The notes under the pieces were generated by a model, which made no database searches, was not told the DNA's origin, and saw nothing but the letters and a program-made list of their open reading frames with translations. The translations under genes and the position numbers were made by a program. Source: Acetatifactor sp. (GTDB taxonomy: Bacteria; Bacillota; Clostridia; Lachnospirales; Lachnospiraceae). Taken from it: 64,000 nt of DNA. Where the stretch lies: positions 1 through 64,000 of the forward strand of contig JAIDDH010000096.1 in assembly GCA_029055435.1 (NCBI GenBank), read 5' to 3'. Below, in pieces: positions 1 to 9,291 of this stretch. Each line of letters opens with the position of its first letter. Positions within the stretch are counted from its first letter, which is position 1.

Positions 1-849
1 CTAAATAAGATACGCATTCCAGACACGGGCCACATACTCCTGTCCCTGCAGCTCCACCCGCCCCAGATTCTCCATCTCCAGCTTGTCACACACTCTCAGA
101 GAAGCCAGATTATCCGGCTGGACAAAGGCATGAATCCGCTCAAACCCAAGTTCCTGAAAGCTGTACTGCAAAACTGCCCGGCAGACCTCCGTGGCCAGTC
201 CTCTGCCCTGCCTGTCAGCAGCGATGACAAAACCCAGCTCCGGGTCGTCAAATCCCTCCCGAAAACAGATCCCCGCACGCCCGATGATCTCCCCAGAATC
301 CTTTTCCACTACCGTCCAGATTCCAAAATGGTAAAAGGCATACACCTGATCGATATAATCCCGGGCATAGGCTCGCTCCTCCTCCGGGTCCGCGTAGAGC
401 GGCTCCATATATTCGGTGATGGAGGGATCTCTGTAGATTCGATAAAAATCATCCACATCCTCCACCGTGGTCTCCCTGACCAGACAGCGCTCCGTCTCCA
501 GAATCTCCCATGGAATCCCCCTGTAACGCCGATAGACCCGTTCCAGATACTGCATGTCCAGCTCACCCGGGTCCTCGCAGGCATATTTGCAAAATCCAAA
601 ATCCTCCTGTCTGTTCCCCGCATGCAGATAGACAAGTACCGCCCGGCCCTCGTCGAGAAGTCTGCGCGCCGTCCGACTGTCATCCGTTATGTAGAGGACA
701 CCGCCTTCAGACACATCACCCTTTTCCGGTGCCTCCTCCATGGTCTGTCCGGTCTGCGGTCCCTGCCCTGTTCCTGCATTGTCCTCTGTCTGTGGTTCCT
801 GTACTGTCTCCAATGGCAGCACTATCGCTTTTTTTAAATAAAACATCAA
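1..849 (-). CDS. GNAT family N-acetyltransferase with N-terminal extension
   Basis: 282 aa ORF; C-terminal half has GNAT pattern (RETTVEDVDDFYRIY...ELGFVIAADRQGRGLATEVCRAVLQYSFQELGFERIHAFVQPDNLASLRVCDKLEM). Confidence 0.85.
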   Translation of the reverse strand: MMFYLKKAIVLPLETVQEPQTEDNAGTGQGPQTGQTMEEAPEKGDVSEGGVLYITDDSRTARRLLDEGRAVLVYLHAGNRQEDFGFCKYACEDPGELDMQYLERVYRRYRGIPWEILETERCLVRETTVEDVDDFYRIYRDPSITEYMEPLYADPEEERAYARDYIDQVYAFYHFGIWTVVEKDSGEIIGRAGICFREGFDDPELGFVIAADRQGRGLATEVCRAVLQYSFQELGFERIHAFVQPDNLASLRVCDKLEMENLGRVELQGQEYVARVWNAYLI

Positions 850-984
850 ATTGTCTTTCTCCTGTTTACGTCCCGCTCCATTTAAGTTAAAATAAGAACA
901 TCGGCATGAATCATGTCCGATACAAATATCAAAATGGGAATACTATTTAGTATATCACATTTTAAGAACAGAGAGGAATTGTTT

Positions 985-1506
985 ATGGCAAAAAATCCAG
1001 TTGTTACTATCACTATGCAGGACGGCGGCGTAATTAAGGCGGAGCTCTACCCCGAGACTGCCCCTATCTCCGTCAACAATTTCATCAGCCTGATCAACAA
1101 GGGCTATTATGACGGTCTGATTTTCCACCGCGTCATCCGCGGCTTCATGATTCAGGGCGGATGCCCCGAAGGCACAGGCATGGGCGGCCCCGGCTATTCC
1201 ATCAAGGGAGAATTTGCACAAAACGGCGTTCCAAATGATCTGAAGCACACAGAGGGCGTGCTGTCTATGGCAAGAGCCATGAATCCTAATTCCGCCGGCA
1301 GCCAGTTCTTCATCATGCACAAAACAAGCCCGCATCTGGATGGCGGCTATGCTGCTTTCGGGAAAGTGATTGAAGGTATGGATGTGGTGAATAAGATTGC
1401 CGAAACGGCTACTGATTATAATGACAGACCTCTTGAGAAACAGATGATGAAGAGCGTCACCGTTGATACTTTCGGCGTAGAATATCCGGAACCAGAACGA
1501 TGCTAA
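985..1506 (+). CDS. Peptidyl-prolyl cis-trans isomerase, cyclophilin type
   Basis: MAKNPVVTITMQDGGVIKAELYPETAPISVNNFISL...FHRVIRGFMIQGGCPEGTGMGGPGYSIKGEF; internal ATG start preferred over the ORF-track start at 913. Confidence 0.95.
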   Translation: MAKNPVVTITMQDGGVIKAELYPETAPISVNNFISLINKGYYDGLIFHRVIRGFMIQGGCPEGTGMGGPGYSIKGEFAQNGVPNDLKHTEGVLSMARAMNPNSAGSQFFIMHKTSPHLDGGYAAFGKVIEGMDVVNKIAETATDYNDRPLEKQMMKSVTVDTFGVEYPEPERC

Positions 1507-1518
1507 AGCATCGTTCTG
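1493..1518 (+). other. Perfect 11-bp stem hairpin containing the cyclophilin stop codon in its loop
   Basis: CAGAACGATGC-TAAA-GCATCGTTCTG read directly; followed by a second short hairpin GAAACT-N6-AGTTTC; no clear U-tract. Confidence 0.7.
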
Positions 1519-1702
1519 AAACTCTAAGTAGTTTCTCAGGTTGCATAACCCATTATCATCTTGTTATTGTATCGATTGCTCTGTTAAATGTACATATCTT
1601 TTTATATTCTGCCATGTTCACCCATGAACGAAACAAGGGGTTGAGGGAAATTTTTTTGATTTTTATCAGATTGGGAAGGAACCGCCCGCAAAGAATTTTT
1701 CA

Positions 1703-2023
1703 TTATTCGGATTCACTGAACAATATCTTCATGTAATCCCTTTTTTCCATAATAATCCTGATAACTTCTATATAGCTATCATGCACACGATAGAATGCCT
1801 TATACTTTTTAAAATTAACTGCATAAAAACCGGTAAAGAGCCCTCTGTATACAAGCGGTATTCCAGAAAGCGGAAATTGCTTTTTCTTCTCTATCTCGTC
1901 TATAAAATCATTCACATACCTATCAGCAACATCAGACTCTTTTGAGGCTTCATACACACCATCCCATACCTCATCCATATCGTGCATTGCCTCTGGTGTA
2001 TATCGTATTTTATATTTTGTCAT
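1703..2023 (-). CDS. Type II toxin, RelE/ParE family
   Basis: 106 aa: KIRYTPEAMHDMDEVWDGVYEASKESDVADRYVNDFIDEIEKKKQFPLSGIPLVYRGLFTGFYAVNFKKYKAFYRVHDSYIEVIRIIMEKRDYMKIL; overlaps upstream antitoxin ORF by 4 bp. Confidence 0.85.
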   Translation of the reverse strand: MTKYKIRYTPEAMHDMDEVWDGVYEASKESDVADRYVNDFIDEIEKKKQFPLSGIPLVYRGLFTGFYAVNFKKYKAFYRVHDSYIEVIRIIMEKRDYMKILFSESE

Positions 2024-2289
2024 CTATCATTCCTTCTATTTTTAAAATGGTTGCGAAAATCATCCTCTGAAATCCATCCTTCCTCTTCTGCTGAACGGAT
2101 ACCGGCATTAAGTTCACACAGCAGCTGAATCATGGCCTCTGCTTTCTGGAAGTTTTCCTCATCCTTCATATCACGAATGCTATATGCTCCGTGTCCATTC
2201 CGTGTTAAATATACAGGCGAGCCAGTAGATACTTTTTCTAAAACACTACCATAATTTCTTAAATCTGAAACAGGTGCAATCGTTGGCAT
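2020..2289 (-). CDS. Type II antitoxin, Phd/YefM family
   Basis: 89 aa MPTIAPVSDLRNYGSVLEKVSTGSPVYLTRNGHGAYSIRDM, upstream of and overlapping the RelE/ParE ORF. Confidence 0.85.
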   Translation of the reverse strand: MPTIAPVSDLRNYGSVLEKVSTGSPVYLTRNGHGAYSIRDMKDEENFQKAEAMIQLLCELNAGIRSAEEEGWISEDDFRNHFKNRRNDR

Positions 2290-2624
2290 ATAACCACATC
2301 CTTTCGATGAATTTATAGAAATATCATAACATAGTCTATCCGTTCTTTCAACAAATTATTCGATGAATTCATCGTAATTTAGGAATTTTTATGGACACCA
2401 AGATCAAAGGACTTTTCCCGATCACAGGGGCGGCAAAATAAGGATATTATGGTTTATTATTCCGACCGCTCCTTGAAAAATTTGATCTTGTTCATATTTT
2501 GTTCACATTTCCTTCAAGATTTTTTTAATTTCACATCATGCTTTAGACATTTCTGTGCCATATACTAGAATTACAAAATAACCAAGCGAGCCAATTACTT
2601 GTTTACAAAACTTTTTCATAATAC

Positions 2625-2652
2625 ATGCCAAGGAACACAGGTTCCTTGGCAT
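2625..2652 (+). terminator. Orphan terminator-like hairpin, 12-bp perfect stem
   Basis: ATGCCAAGGAAC-ACAG-GTTCCTTGGCAT followed by CCTCCCTTTTT; no ORF immediately upstream on + strand. Confidence 0.55.
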
Positions 2653-2836
2653 CCTCCCTTTTTCTGGAAAATTTCTTAAAGAACTGGCAAAAATAACTTG
2701 AATTTTTTTTGCTCTCGTATGATAATTTATTATGACATCTTACAGTTCCATTATGCGATTTGTCAGACAATGACTCATTGTATTATAAACACCTTTATAC
2801 AAATGTTTTGTATTGAAACACAGACAGGAAAAGGAT

Positions 2837-3577
2837 ATGACAAGGCAGGAAATTATCACAAACTTCATTAACAATCTAGAGCGTGAACGCACCATTCTAG
2901 GACTCACACAGGCGCAAATGGCACAGGCTGTCGATATGTCTGTCTCCGGCTATAAAAAACTGATTGCTGGAGAGACCTCCAGAATTGATCTCTTTATTGC
3001 TTATCAGACGCATATGCTCACCGGAAAGTGGATTTTTGAACTCTGCGGAGGCGACAGCTCGCTGCTCGAGCAAACCGTGTGCAGACTGCGCAATTTAACC
3101 CCTTCCCAACTACGCTTTATCTCCGCAATTGTTGACTTCGAAGCTAATTTCCTGGATACAGTTCCCGCAGACCTTGCGGAAGATTATGTCAGCCTCCTGA
3201 CCCCCACCGGAAATCAGGAGGACGGCATGATCTGGGACTCCGTGAATGTGGAAAAGATTAATGTGGCCGCCTATCGGAAAAGATTCGGCGCAGATTTGCA
3301 CTGCGCACTCCGCATTACCAGCGACCACATGCATCCGGTATATAATACCGGCGATATTCTGCTGATTTCTAAGGCCGCGCCCCGGGATGGCGACACCGGA
3401 TTATTCATTAACAAAGAAACCTGCCGCGCCTATCTGCGCAAATTTCACCAGGCCAGCTCCTGTATTCTGGAACCGCTGAACGACTATGGCATAACCTTCA
3501 CAATGGATGGTTTCAAAGAGGGCGATATGGATAAATGGCTGATATTCGGGCGTGTACTGTCTAAATTGCGTGAATAA
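2837..3577 (+). CDS. XRE-family HTH regulator with S24/LexA-like C-terminal domain lacking the expected catalytic Ser
   Basis: N-term HTH (LGLTQAQMAQAVDMSVSGYKKLIAGETSRID); C-term TSDHMHPVYNTGDILLIS...GLFINKETCRAYLRKF...ILEPLNDYG resembles the S24 fold. ATG 2837 has AGGAAAAGG upstream. Confidence 0.7.
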   Translation: MTRQEIITNFINNLERERTILGLTQAQMAQAVDMSVSGYKKLIAGETSRIDLFIAYQTHMLTGKWIFELCGGDSSLLEQTVCRLRNLTPSQLRFISAIVDFEANFLDTVPADLAEDYVSLLTPTGNQEDGMIWDSVNVEKINVAAYRKRFGADLHCALRITSDHMHPVYNTGDILLISKAAPRDGDTGLFINKETCRAYLRKFHQASSCILEPLNDYGITFTMDGFKEGDMDKWLIFGRVLSKLRE

Positions 3578-3650
3578 GCCTGAATCCCTTGACCCATCGG
3601 TCAATTTATATTATTATCAATGGCAGAAAGCAATTAGAGAGGGTCATTGT

Positions 3651-4118
3651 ATGAAACGAATTTTATCTGTCACAGCCATGGTGACGGCTGTCTTATTTTT
3701 GATTACAGGCACGGGCATCCTGTTATTACAGGATGCCCTCAAGCCTTCTTATTTATTTGACGCAGAATTGATCACTGTCTATCCCATAGGCGCCGTTGGG
3801 CAGCTTATCCTTACCGGTATTCCCTGCGCAGCTCTGGCGGCAATTAATCTGACGGGCAGTCATGCAGAAAACAGAAGTCTATCCCTCCTGACCTGTATTT
3901 ACTGCTCCGCAAATCTGATCGCACACAATTTTCTGTTCAATTCCATCTCCAATGTCCAGGCGGTAATAGGAGGCCGAATGAACGGTACTCTTTATCTGGC
4001 CAATCTCTCCGCTGTGAATTCCATATTCAGTCAGACCAGAATCCTTGCCAATAGTGCCCTGGTATTCTTGTTGATCGTCAATGTCATGCAGCTGGAAAGA
4101 TTACGGCGGACAGAATAA
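3651..4118 (+). CDS. Hypothetical multi-pass membrane protein
   Basis: Hydrophobic segments (MVTAVLFLITGTGILLL, LILTGIPCAALAAINL); ATG at 3651 preceded by AGAGAGGG. Confidence 0.6.
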   Translation: MKRILSVTAMVTAVLFLITGTGILLLQDALKPSYLFDAELITVYPIGAVGQLILTGIPCAALAAINLTGSHAENRSLSLLTCIYCSANLIAHNFLFNSISNVQAVIGGRMNGTLYLANLSAVNSIFSQTRILANSALVFLLIVNVMQLERLRRTE

Positions 4119-4180
4119 TCTGCCCGCCGTAATTGCTCAACTTAATTTCTTAACTTAATTTCTCTAACTTCCTTTTTCTT

Positions 4181-5713
4181 CTACTTTCCCAGCGCAGTCT
4201 TCTGCGCCACTACGGTCTCCTTGTCATAACACCGGAAGGCATCCTCCACCAGTTTGTCATCCGGTTTCTTTGTGAACAGACTCACTACCGGAACAATCAC
4301 CAGCCCCGCCAGCATGGCAATCACACCGCAGTTGATAGGCGACTGTATGATTACCGGGAAGGAGCTGCGGAAGAAAATATTCAGCACCATCAGCACGGAG
4401 CCGAACACAAAGCTTGCCCAGCAGGCTGCCTTGGTAACCCATTTCGCATACAGAGAATACAGGAAAGGCGCCAGGAATGCCCCTGCCAGCGCTCCCCATG
4501 ACACACCCATGAGCTGTGCGATAAAGGTGATGGCGCTCTTATACTGAATCAGAGCCATGACGGATGAGATTGCGATGAAAACCACCACCAGAATCCGCAT
4601 CAACAGCACCTGCTTTTTCTCGCTCATATTTTTGATGAAATTATCCTTCAGGAAATCAATGGTGAGCGTAGAGCTTGAAGCCATGACCAGTGAGGACAGA
4701 GTGGACATGGAAGCGGACAATACCAAAATCACCACCAGCGCAATCAACATGGGACTTAATCCCGAGAGCATGGTGGGCACAACAGAGTCATATCCATCCG
4801 CCGCAATATCTATCTGATCTGAGAACAATCTTCCGAAACCGCCCAGGAAATAACAGCCGCCGGATACTACCAGAGCAAAAATTGTAGAGATGATCGTCCC
4901 CTTTTTGATGGCCTCCTCATTTTTAATGGCATAGAACTTCTGTACCATCTGAGGAAGTCCCCATGTTCCAAGGGAAGTCAGAAGTACCACAAAGAGCAGA
5001 TTCAGAGGATCCGGTCCAAAGAAAGAGGCAAAGATGCCAGGTGTCTCCGTAACTGACGGGTCTGTCACCTGTGCCAATCCCTCCAGCGCAGCCATAAAAC
5101 CGCCCTTGCTCATCAGCACAGCGGCAATAACTGCCACCAGACCAAATAACATAATAATACCCTGAATAAAGTCATTGATTGCTGTGGCCATATAACCGCC
5201 GGCAATTACATAAATCGCCGTCAACACCGCCATCAGCACGATGCAGACAGAATAATCGATATTGAACGCCATACCGAACAGACGAGAAAGACCATTGTAC
5301 AGAGACGCCGTGTAAGGAATCAAAAAGATAAAAATAATCACAGAAGCTCCTATTTTCAGACCCTTGCTCTGAAAACGCTCCCCGAAGAACTGCGGCATTG
5401 TCGCCGAGTTCAGATGCTGCGTCATCACACGGGTTCTTCTGCCCAGAATCACCCACGCCAACAGCGAACCGATAATTGCATTTCCGATACCCGCCCAGGT
5501 GGCCGCTATACCATACTTCCATCCGAACTGACCCGCATAACCCACGAACACCACCGCCGAAAAATAGGATGTGCCATAGGCGAAGGCAGTGAGCCAGGGT
5601 CCTACATTCCTGCCCCCCAGCACAAAACCGTTTACATCGGTCGCATGCTTGCGGCAATATAACCCGATGCCTATCAGTACTGCAAAATAAACCACTAATA
5701 CAACTACTTTCAT
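4181..5713 (-). CDS. Sodium:solute symporter (SSS family, PutP-like)
   Basis: MKVVVLVVYFAVLIGIGLYCRKHATDVNGFVLGGRNVGPWLTAFAYGTSYFSAVVFVGYAGQFGWKYGIAATWAGIGNAI, typical of the family. Confidence 0.85.
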   Translation of the reverse strand: MKVVVLVVYFAVLIGIGLYCRKHATDVNGFVLGGRNVGPWLTAFAYGTSYFSAVVFVGYAGQFGWKYGIAATWAGIGNAIIGSLLAWVILGRRTRVMTQHLNSATMPQFFGERFQSKGLKIGASVIIFIFLIPYTASLYNGLSRLFGMAFNIDYSVCIVLMAVLTAIYVIAGGYMATAINDFIQGIIMLFGLVAVIAAVLMSKGGFMAALEGLAQVTDPSVTETPGIFASFFGPDPLNLLFVVLLTSLGTWGLPQMVQKFYAIKNEEAIKKGTIISTIFALVVSGGCYFLGGFGRLFSDQIDIAADGYDSVVPTMLSGLSPMLIALVVILVLSASMSTLSSLVMASSSTLTIDFLKDNFIKNMSEKKQVLLMRILVVVFIAISSVMALIQYKSAITFIAQLMGVSWGALAGAFLAPFLYSLYAKWVTKAACWASFVFGSVLMVLNIFFRSSFPVIIQSPINCGVIAMLAGLVIVPVVSLFTKKPDDKLVEDAFRCYDKETVVAQKTALGK

Positions 5714-5764
5714 GTTCTTCTCCTCACTTTTCCTGTGTTTGAACAAAATTTAAAGATTTAAAGT

Positions 5765-5792
5765 GTAACGCTTTAAACCGTTACGCTTTAAA
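5765..5792. promoter_or_regulatory. Candidate operator upstream of symporter: overlapping inverted and direct repeats
   Basis: GTAACG-CTTTAAAC-CGTTAC inverted repeat; TAACGCTTTAAA-CCG-TTACGCTTTAAA direct repeat (11/12, 15-bp period). Confidence 0.5.
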
Positions 5793-5871
5793 TCGCTAAA
5801 TTGATTGATTTATTTTATCATATCAAATAAGAAGTTACAAGTACTTGTTTTCATATAATACCCCTACGCAT

Positions 5872-5913
5872 AAAAAGGCCACCCCGTTGCTTCCATGAGC
5901 ATACAGGGTGGTC
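5872..5913 (-). terminator. Rho-independent terminator of fba
   Basis: Minus-strand GACCACCC...GGGGTGGCC followed by TTTTT just downstream of fba. Confidence 0.7.
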
Positions 5914-5954
5914 TCTCATTCAATATTCAACTAATCCGGCGGACTGAATAAATC

Positions 5955-6821
5955 TTAGTCTGCCTTACCCACAGAACCGAAGAGTTCCATCTTCTCTTTT
6001 ACGGTAGCCTTGATAGCCTCTGCGCCGGGAGCCAGAAGCTTACGGGGATCAAAGCCTTTGCCCTCCAGATCCTTGCCTGCCTCGATATACTTACGGGTAG
6101 CATCAGCAAAGGAAAGCTGGCACTCTGTATTTACGTTGATCTTAGCCACGCCCAGATTGATTGCCTTCTGAATCATGTCTGCGGGGATGCCTGTACCGCC
6201 GTGAAGCACCAGGGGAAGCTCTCCTGTGAGCTGCTGAACTGCATCCAGTGTCTCAAAGCTCAGTCCCTTCCAGTTTGCGGGATATTTTCCATGGATGTTA
6301 CCGATGCCTGCTGCCAGGAAATCAACGCCCAGATCAGCAATAGCCTTGCACTCCTTGGGATCTGCGCACTCGCCCATGCCCACAACGCCGTCTTCCTCGC
6401 CTCCGATGGAACCGACCTCAGCCTCGATGGACATTCCCTTGCCGTGAGCTGCCTTTACCAGCTCGGTAGTCTTCTGCACATTCTCATCAATGGGATAGTG
6501 AGAACCATCGAACATGATGGAGGAGAAACCGGCCTCGATACATTTATAACAGCCCTCAAAGGTACCGTGATCCAGATGCAGCGCTACGGGAACATCGATA
6601 TCCAGATCCTTCAAAAGACCATTCACCATGCCAACCACTGCATGATAACCGCCCATATACTTGCCTGCGCCCTCTGACACACCGAGGATAACAGGAGATC
6701 TGCACTCCTTCGCGGTGAGCAGAATGGACTTGGTCCACTCCAGGTTGTTGATGTTAAACTGACCTACTGCATAATGGCCTGCCTTCGCCTTTTTGAGCAT
6801 TTCTGTTGCAGATACTAACAT
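5955..6821 (-). CDS. fba: Class II fructose-bisphosphate aldolase
   Basis: MLVSATEMLKKAKAGHYAVGQFNINNLEWTKSILLTA...VALHLDHGTFEGCYKCIEAGFSSIMFDGSHYPIDEN...LVLHGGTGIPADMIQKAINLGVAKINVNTECQ. Confidence 0.95.
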   Translation of the reverse strand: MLVSATEMLKKAKAGHYAVGQFNINNLEWTKSILLTAKECRSPVILGVSEGAGKYMGGYHAVVGMVNGLLKDLDIDVPVALHLDHGTFEGCYKCIEAGFSSIMFDGSHYPIDENVQKTTELVKAAHGKGMSIEAEVGSIGGEEDGVVGMGECADPKECKAIADLGVDFLAAGIGNIHGKYPANWKGLSFETLDAVQQLTGELPLVLHGGTGIPADMIQKAINLGVAKINVNTECQLSFADATRKYIEAGKDLEGKGFDPRKLLAPGAEAIKATVKEKMELFGSVGKAD

Positions 6822-6929
6822 TTTTCTTACCTCCATCCTTATAATTTGTGTGCCGTCAGGCTACACAATAGCAATTTCTGGAAATAGTATAACACATTTT
6901 GTCCAAAATGAAAACAGCTTTCATAAAAA

Positions 6930-8222
6930 CTAACTTATATGTGTCGCAATGATGAGTGTCCTTCCGTTCTGACGGCGGCGGATGTACTCCATCGCCCGGC
7001 TCCGGGTCTGCTCATCCATCCCCGTAAAAGGCTCATCCAGAAGCACAAATGCGGAATCCGCCTCCATGGCACGCACCAGAGCCACCCGGCGCTTCATACC
7101 TCCGCTCAGCTGTCCGCAAGGCTTTTCCAGAGCCTCCGGCTCCAGCAGCTTTGCTAACGCCTCCGCCGCCCGGCTTCTGTCCCCGCAGACCAGCTCCACA
7201 TTCTTCACCGCGCTGTAATCCTCACAAAGCCTGTCCTCCTGAAACATGACGCTCACTGTATCCGGCTTGGAAATCCTTCCTCCATCCGGCTTTAATATCC
7301 CGGCAAGAATGTGCAACAGCGTGGTCTTCCCGCTGCCGGAGGGACTGCGCAGATAATAAATCTCCCCCGCCCGGTAGACGGCCTCCAGCCCGGAAATCAC
7401 CTTCTGTTCCCCGAAGGATTTTTCCAAATTTTCCACAACAATATCACTACAGCTTTCCCGCCTCTGCTCCGGTCTGCGGCAGGCAGGCTGCCACGCAAAA
7501 AACAAATCCGCCAGCTTTAAGACAAGCTTCTCAAACAACACGCTCATGAGAATGACTACGGCGCTCCATGCAAAGACTCCTGCCGTGTCCAGATAAATTT
7601 TAGACATATAAATCCTCTCGCCCAGAGAAAAATCCGGAATGCCGATTACCTCCGCCGCCACCCCCGATTTCCAGCACATTCCCAGCGCCACTTTCATGCT
7701 GCCGCAAAGAAAGGGCTTCAGCGCCGGACAGTAAATATAGAAAAAACGGCTGCGAAAAGGCAGGCGGAACCCCCCTGCCATCTCCAGCAGCTTTTTATCC
7801 ATGGCCTTCAATCCCTCCAGCGCATTGGTATATATGCCCGGCAGCACCACCAGAAAGCAGACTGCCACCGCCAGAAAGGAAGACCCCCACCAAATTAACA
7901 GCAAGACAGCAAAAGAGGCCACCGGCACCGCCATAATCAGTTTCATTACAGGAGAAAGCAGTTCCTCAAAAAAGGGCAGCCGCCTGCTGAGCGCCGCCAA
8001 CAGCAGTGCCGCGCCCAATCCTGCAAAAAAACCGGTTGCGATGCGCAGAAAGCTCCTGCTTACAGAAATCCAAAAATCCTTCTCTCCCAGCAGCTGCAGA
8101 AGTCTTGCCGCTGTCTCAAGCGGCGTTACTGCAAGTATCCGGTTGTCCACCGCAAGAGCAAGCAGCGTCCATACCCCCAGCCAAAAGAGAAGGATTCCTC
8201 CTTTTTTTACATACCTGTTCAT
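6930..8222 (-). CDS. Fused ABC permease (SsuC/TauC-like) and ABC ATPase (SsuB/TauB-like) in one polypeptide
   Basis: 430 aa uninterrupted ORF: N-term BPD permease (EMAGGFRLPFRSRFFYIYCPALKPFL), C-term ATPase with Walker A SPSGSGKTT, LSGGM signature, FVLLDEPF, terminal ATH. Confidence 0.85.
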   Translation of the reverse strand: MNRYVKKGGILLFWLGVWTLLALAVDNRILAVTPLETAARLLQLLGEKDFWISVSRSFLRIATGFFAGLGAALLLAALSRRLPFFEELLSPVMKLIMAVPVASFAVLLLIWWGSSFLAVAVCFLVVLPGIYTNALEGLKAMDKKLLEMAGGFRLPFRSRFFYIYCPALKPFLCGSMKVALGMCWKSGVAAEVIGIPDFSLGERIYMSKIYLDTAGVFAWSAVVILMSVLFEKLVLKLADLFFAWQPACRRPEQRRESCSDIVVENLEKSFGEQKVISGLEAVYRAGEIYYLRSPSGSGKTTLLHILAGILKPDGGRISKPDTVSVMFQEDRLCEDYSAVKNVELVCGDRSRAAEALAKLLEPEALEKPCGQLSGGMKRRVALVRAMEADSAFVLLDEPFTGMDEQTRSRAMEYIRRRQNGRTLIIATHIS

Positions 8223-8234
8223 CTGTTCAATACA

Positions 8235-9245
8235 CTACCGGATATAATAAAAATCATCCTCCGGCACCTTTCCTCCCACCAGGGATTCATCAAAGCCTGC
8301 AAGCACATCCAGATAAGCGGACAAATCAGCCTTCATGTCCTCTCCCGTAATGCAGGTGATATGGCACTCGGGGATAGCCCTTTCGGCAATGGGCTCCTTC
8401 GCCACAATGCCTGCGCTCACAGCCAGCGCAGCGCCTGTTGCGGCATCCCCGTTTATGCCGTCCACGCTGAGAGCGTGTTCCTTTAAGAATGCCTTCACAG
8501 CCTCGGGATGCTCCTCCAGAAATTCCTTCCTCACCACAGTGACGCCTGTGACCATGCCATTGCTGCCGCCCTTGCGCTCGTTCTCCACCCGTATCCACTC
8601 TTCGTTCATATCCAGCGCCGTCCGTAACGCGTCATTCTGCATCAGCGCCGCAGTGACAAAGGGCTGGGGAAGCAGGCCGACAGCATCTGGATTTTCCGCC
8701 AGAATGGCTGCCACTTCCGTGGCCTCGGACTTAAATTCCAGTGTATAATCCGTTTCCTTCAGACCGTTTGCCTCCAGCACAAACTTAAGCGAAGCCTCCG
8801 GCGTAGTTCCCTTTCCCGTCAGGTATATGGTTCTGCCCTTTAAATCCGCCACACTTTCCACCTCTGAAGTCCCCGTGACAATATTGAGCACACCCAGGGT
8901 ATTAATGTCAATCACAGCGATTCCGCCCTCCGTCTTTTGGTACAGAACCGCCGCCACGTTAGCAGGAACCAGAGCAATATCCAGTTCTCCCTTTACCATC
9001 AGCGGCAAGAGCTCATCTGCTCCGGTTGCCATCTGAAACTCATAGGTGTTCTCCGTCTCTCCCCGTTCCGCCTTATCCATCAAAAACAGGATTCCCATGG
9101 AGGTGGGCCCTTTCAGTGAACCCACGCGGATATTTGCCGCCGGGCGCTCCTTTCCGCAGCCTGTCAGGGCTCCCAGAATCAGGACAAAAACGAGAAGCAA
9201 TGCCGCCGTCTTATTTCTTCGATTTATTTCTCTCAAGTCTCTCAA
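8235..9245 (-). CDS. ABC transporter substrate-binding lipoprotein (NMT1/SsuA-like)
   Basis: Signal/lipobox ALLLVFVLILGALTGCGKE; ADLKGRTIYLTGKGTTPEASLKFVLEANGL; directly upstream of the fused permease-ATPase. Confidence 0.85.
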   Translation of the reverse strand: MRDLREINRRNKTAALLLVFVLILGALTGCGKERPAANIRVGSLKGPTSMGILFLMDKAERGETENTYEFQMATGADELLPLMVKGELDIALVPANVAAVLYQKTEGGIAVIDINTLGVLNIVTGTSEVESVADLKGRTIYLTGKGTTPEASLKFVLEANGLKETDYTLEFKSEATEVAAILAENPDAVGLLPQPFVTAALMQNDALRTALDMNEEWIRVENERKGGSNGMVTGVTVVRKEFLEEHPEAVKAFLKEHALSVDGINGDAATGAALAVSAGIVAKEPIAERAIPECHITCITGEDMKADLSAYLDVLAGFDESLVGGKVPEDDFYYIR

Positions 9246-9291
9246 TCCTTCTTTACTCTCAGTCTTTTGTCATAGCATCAAGCTTCCAGAT

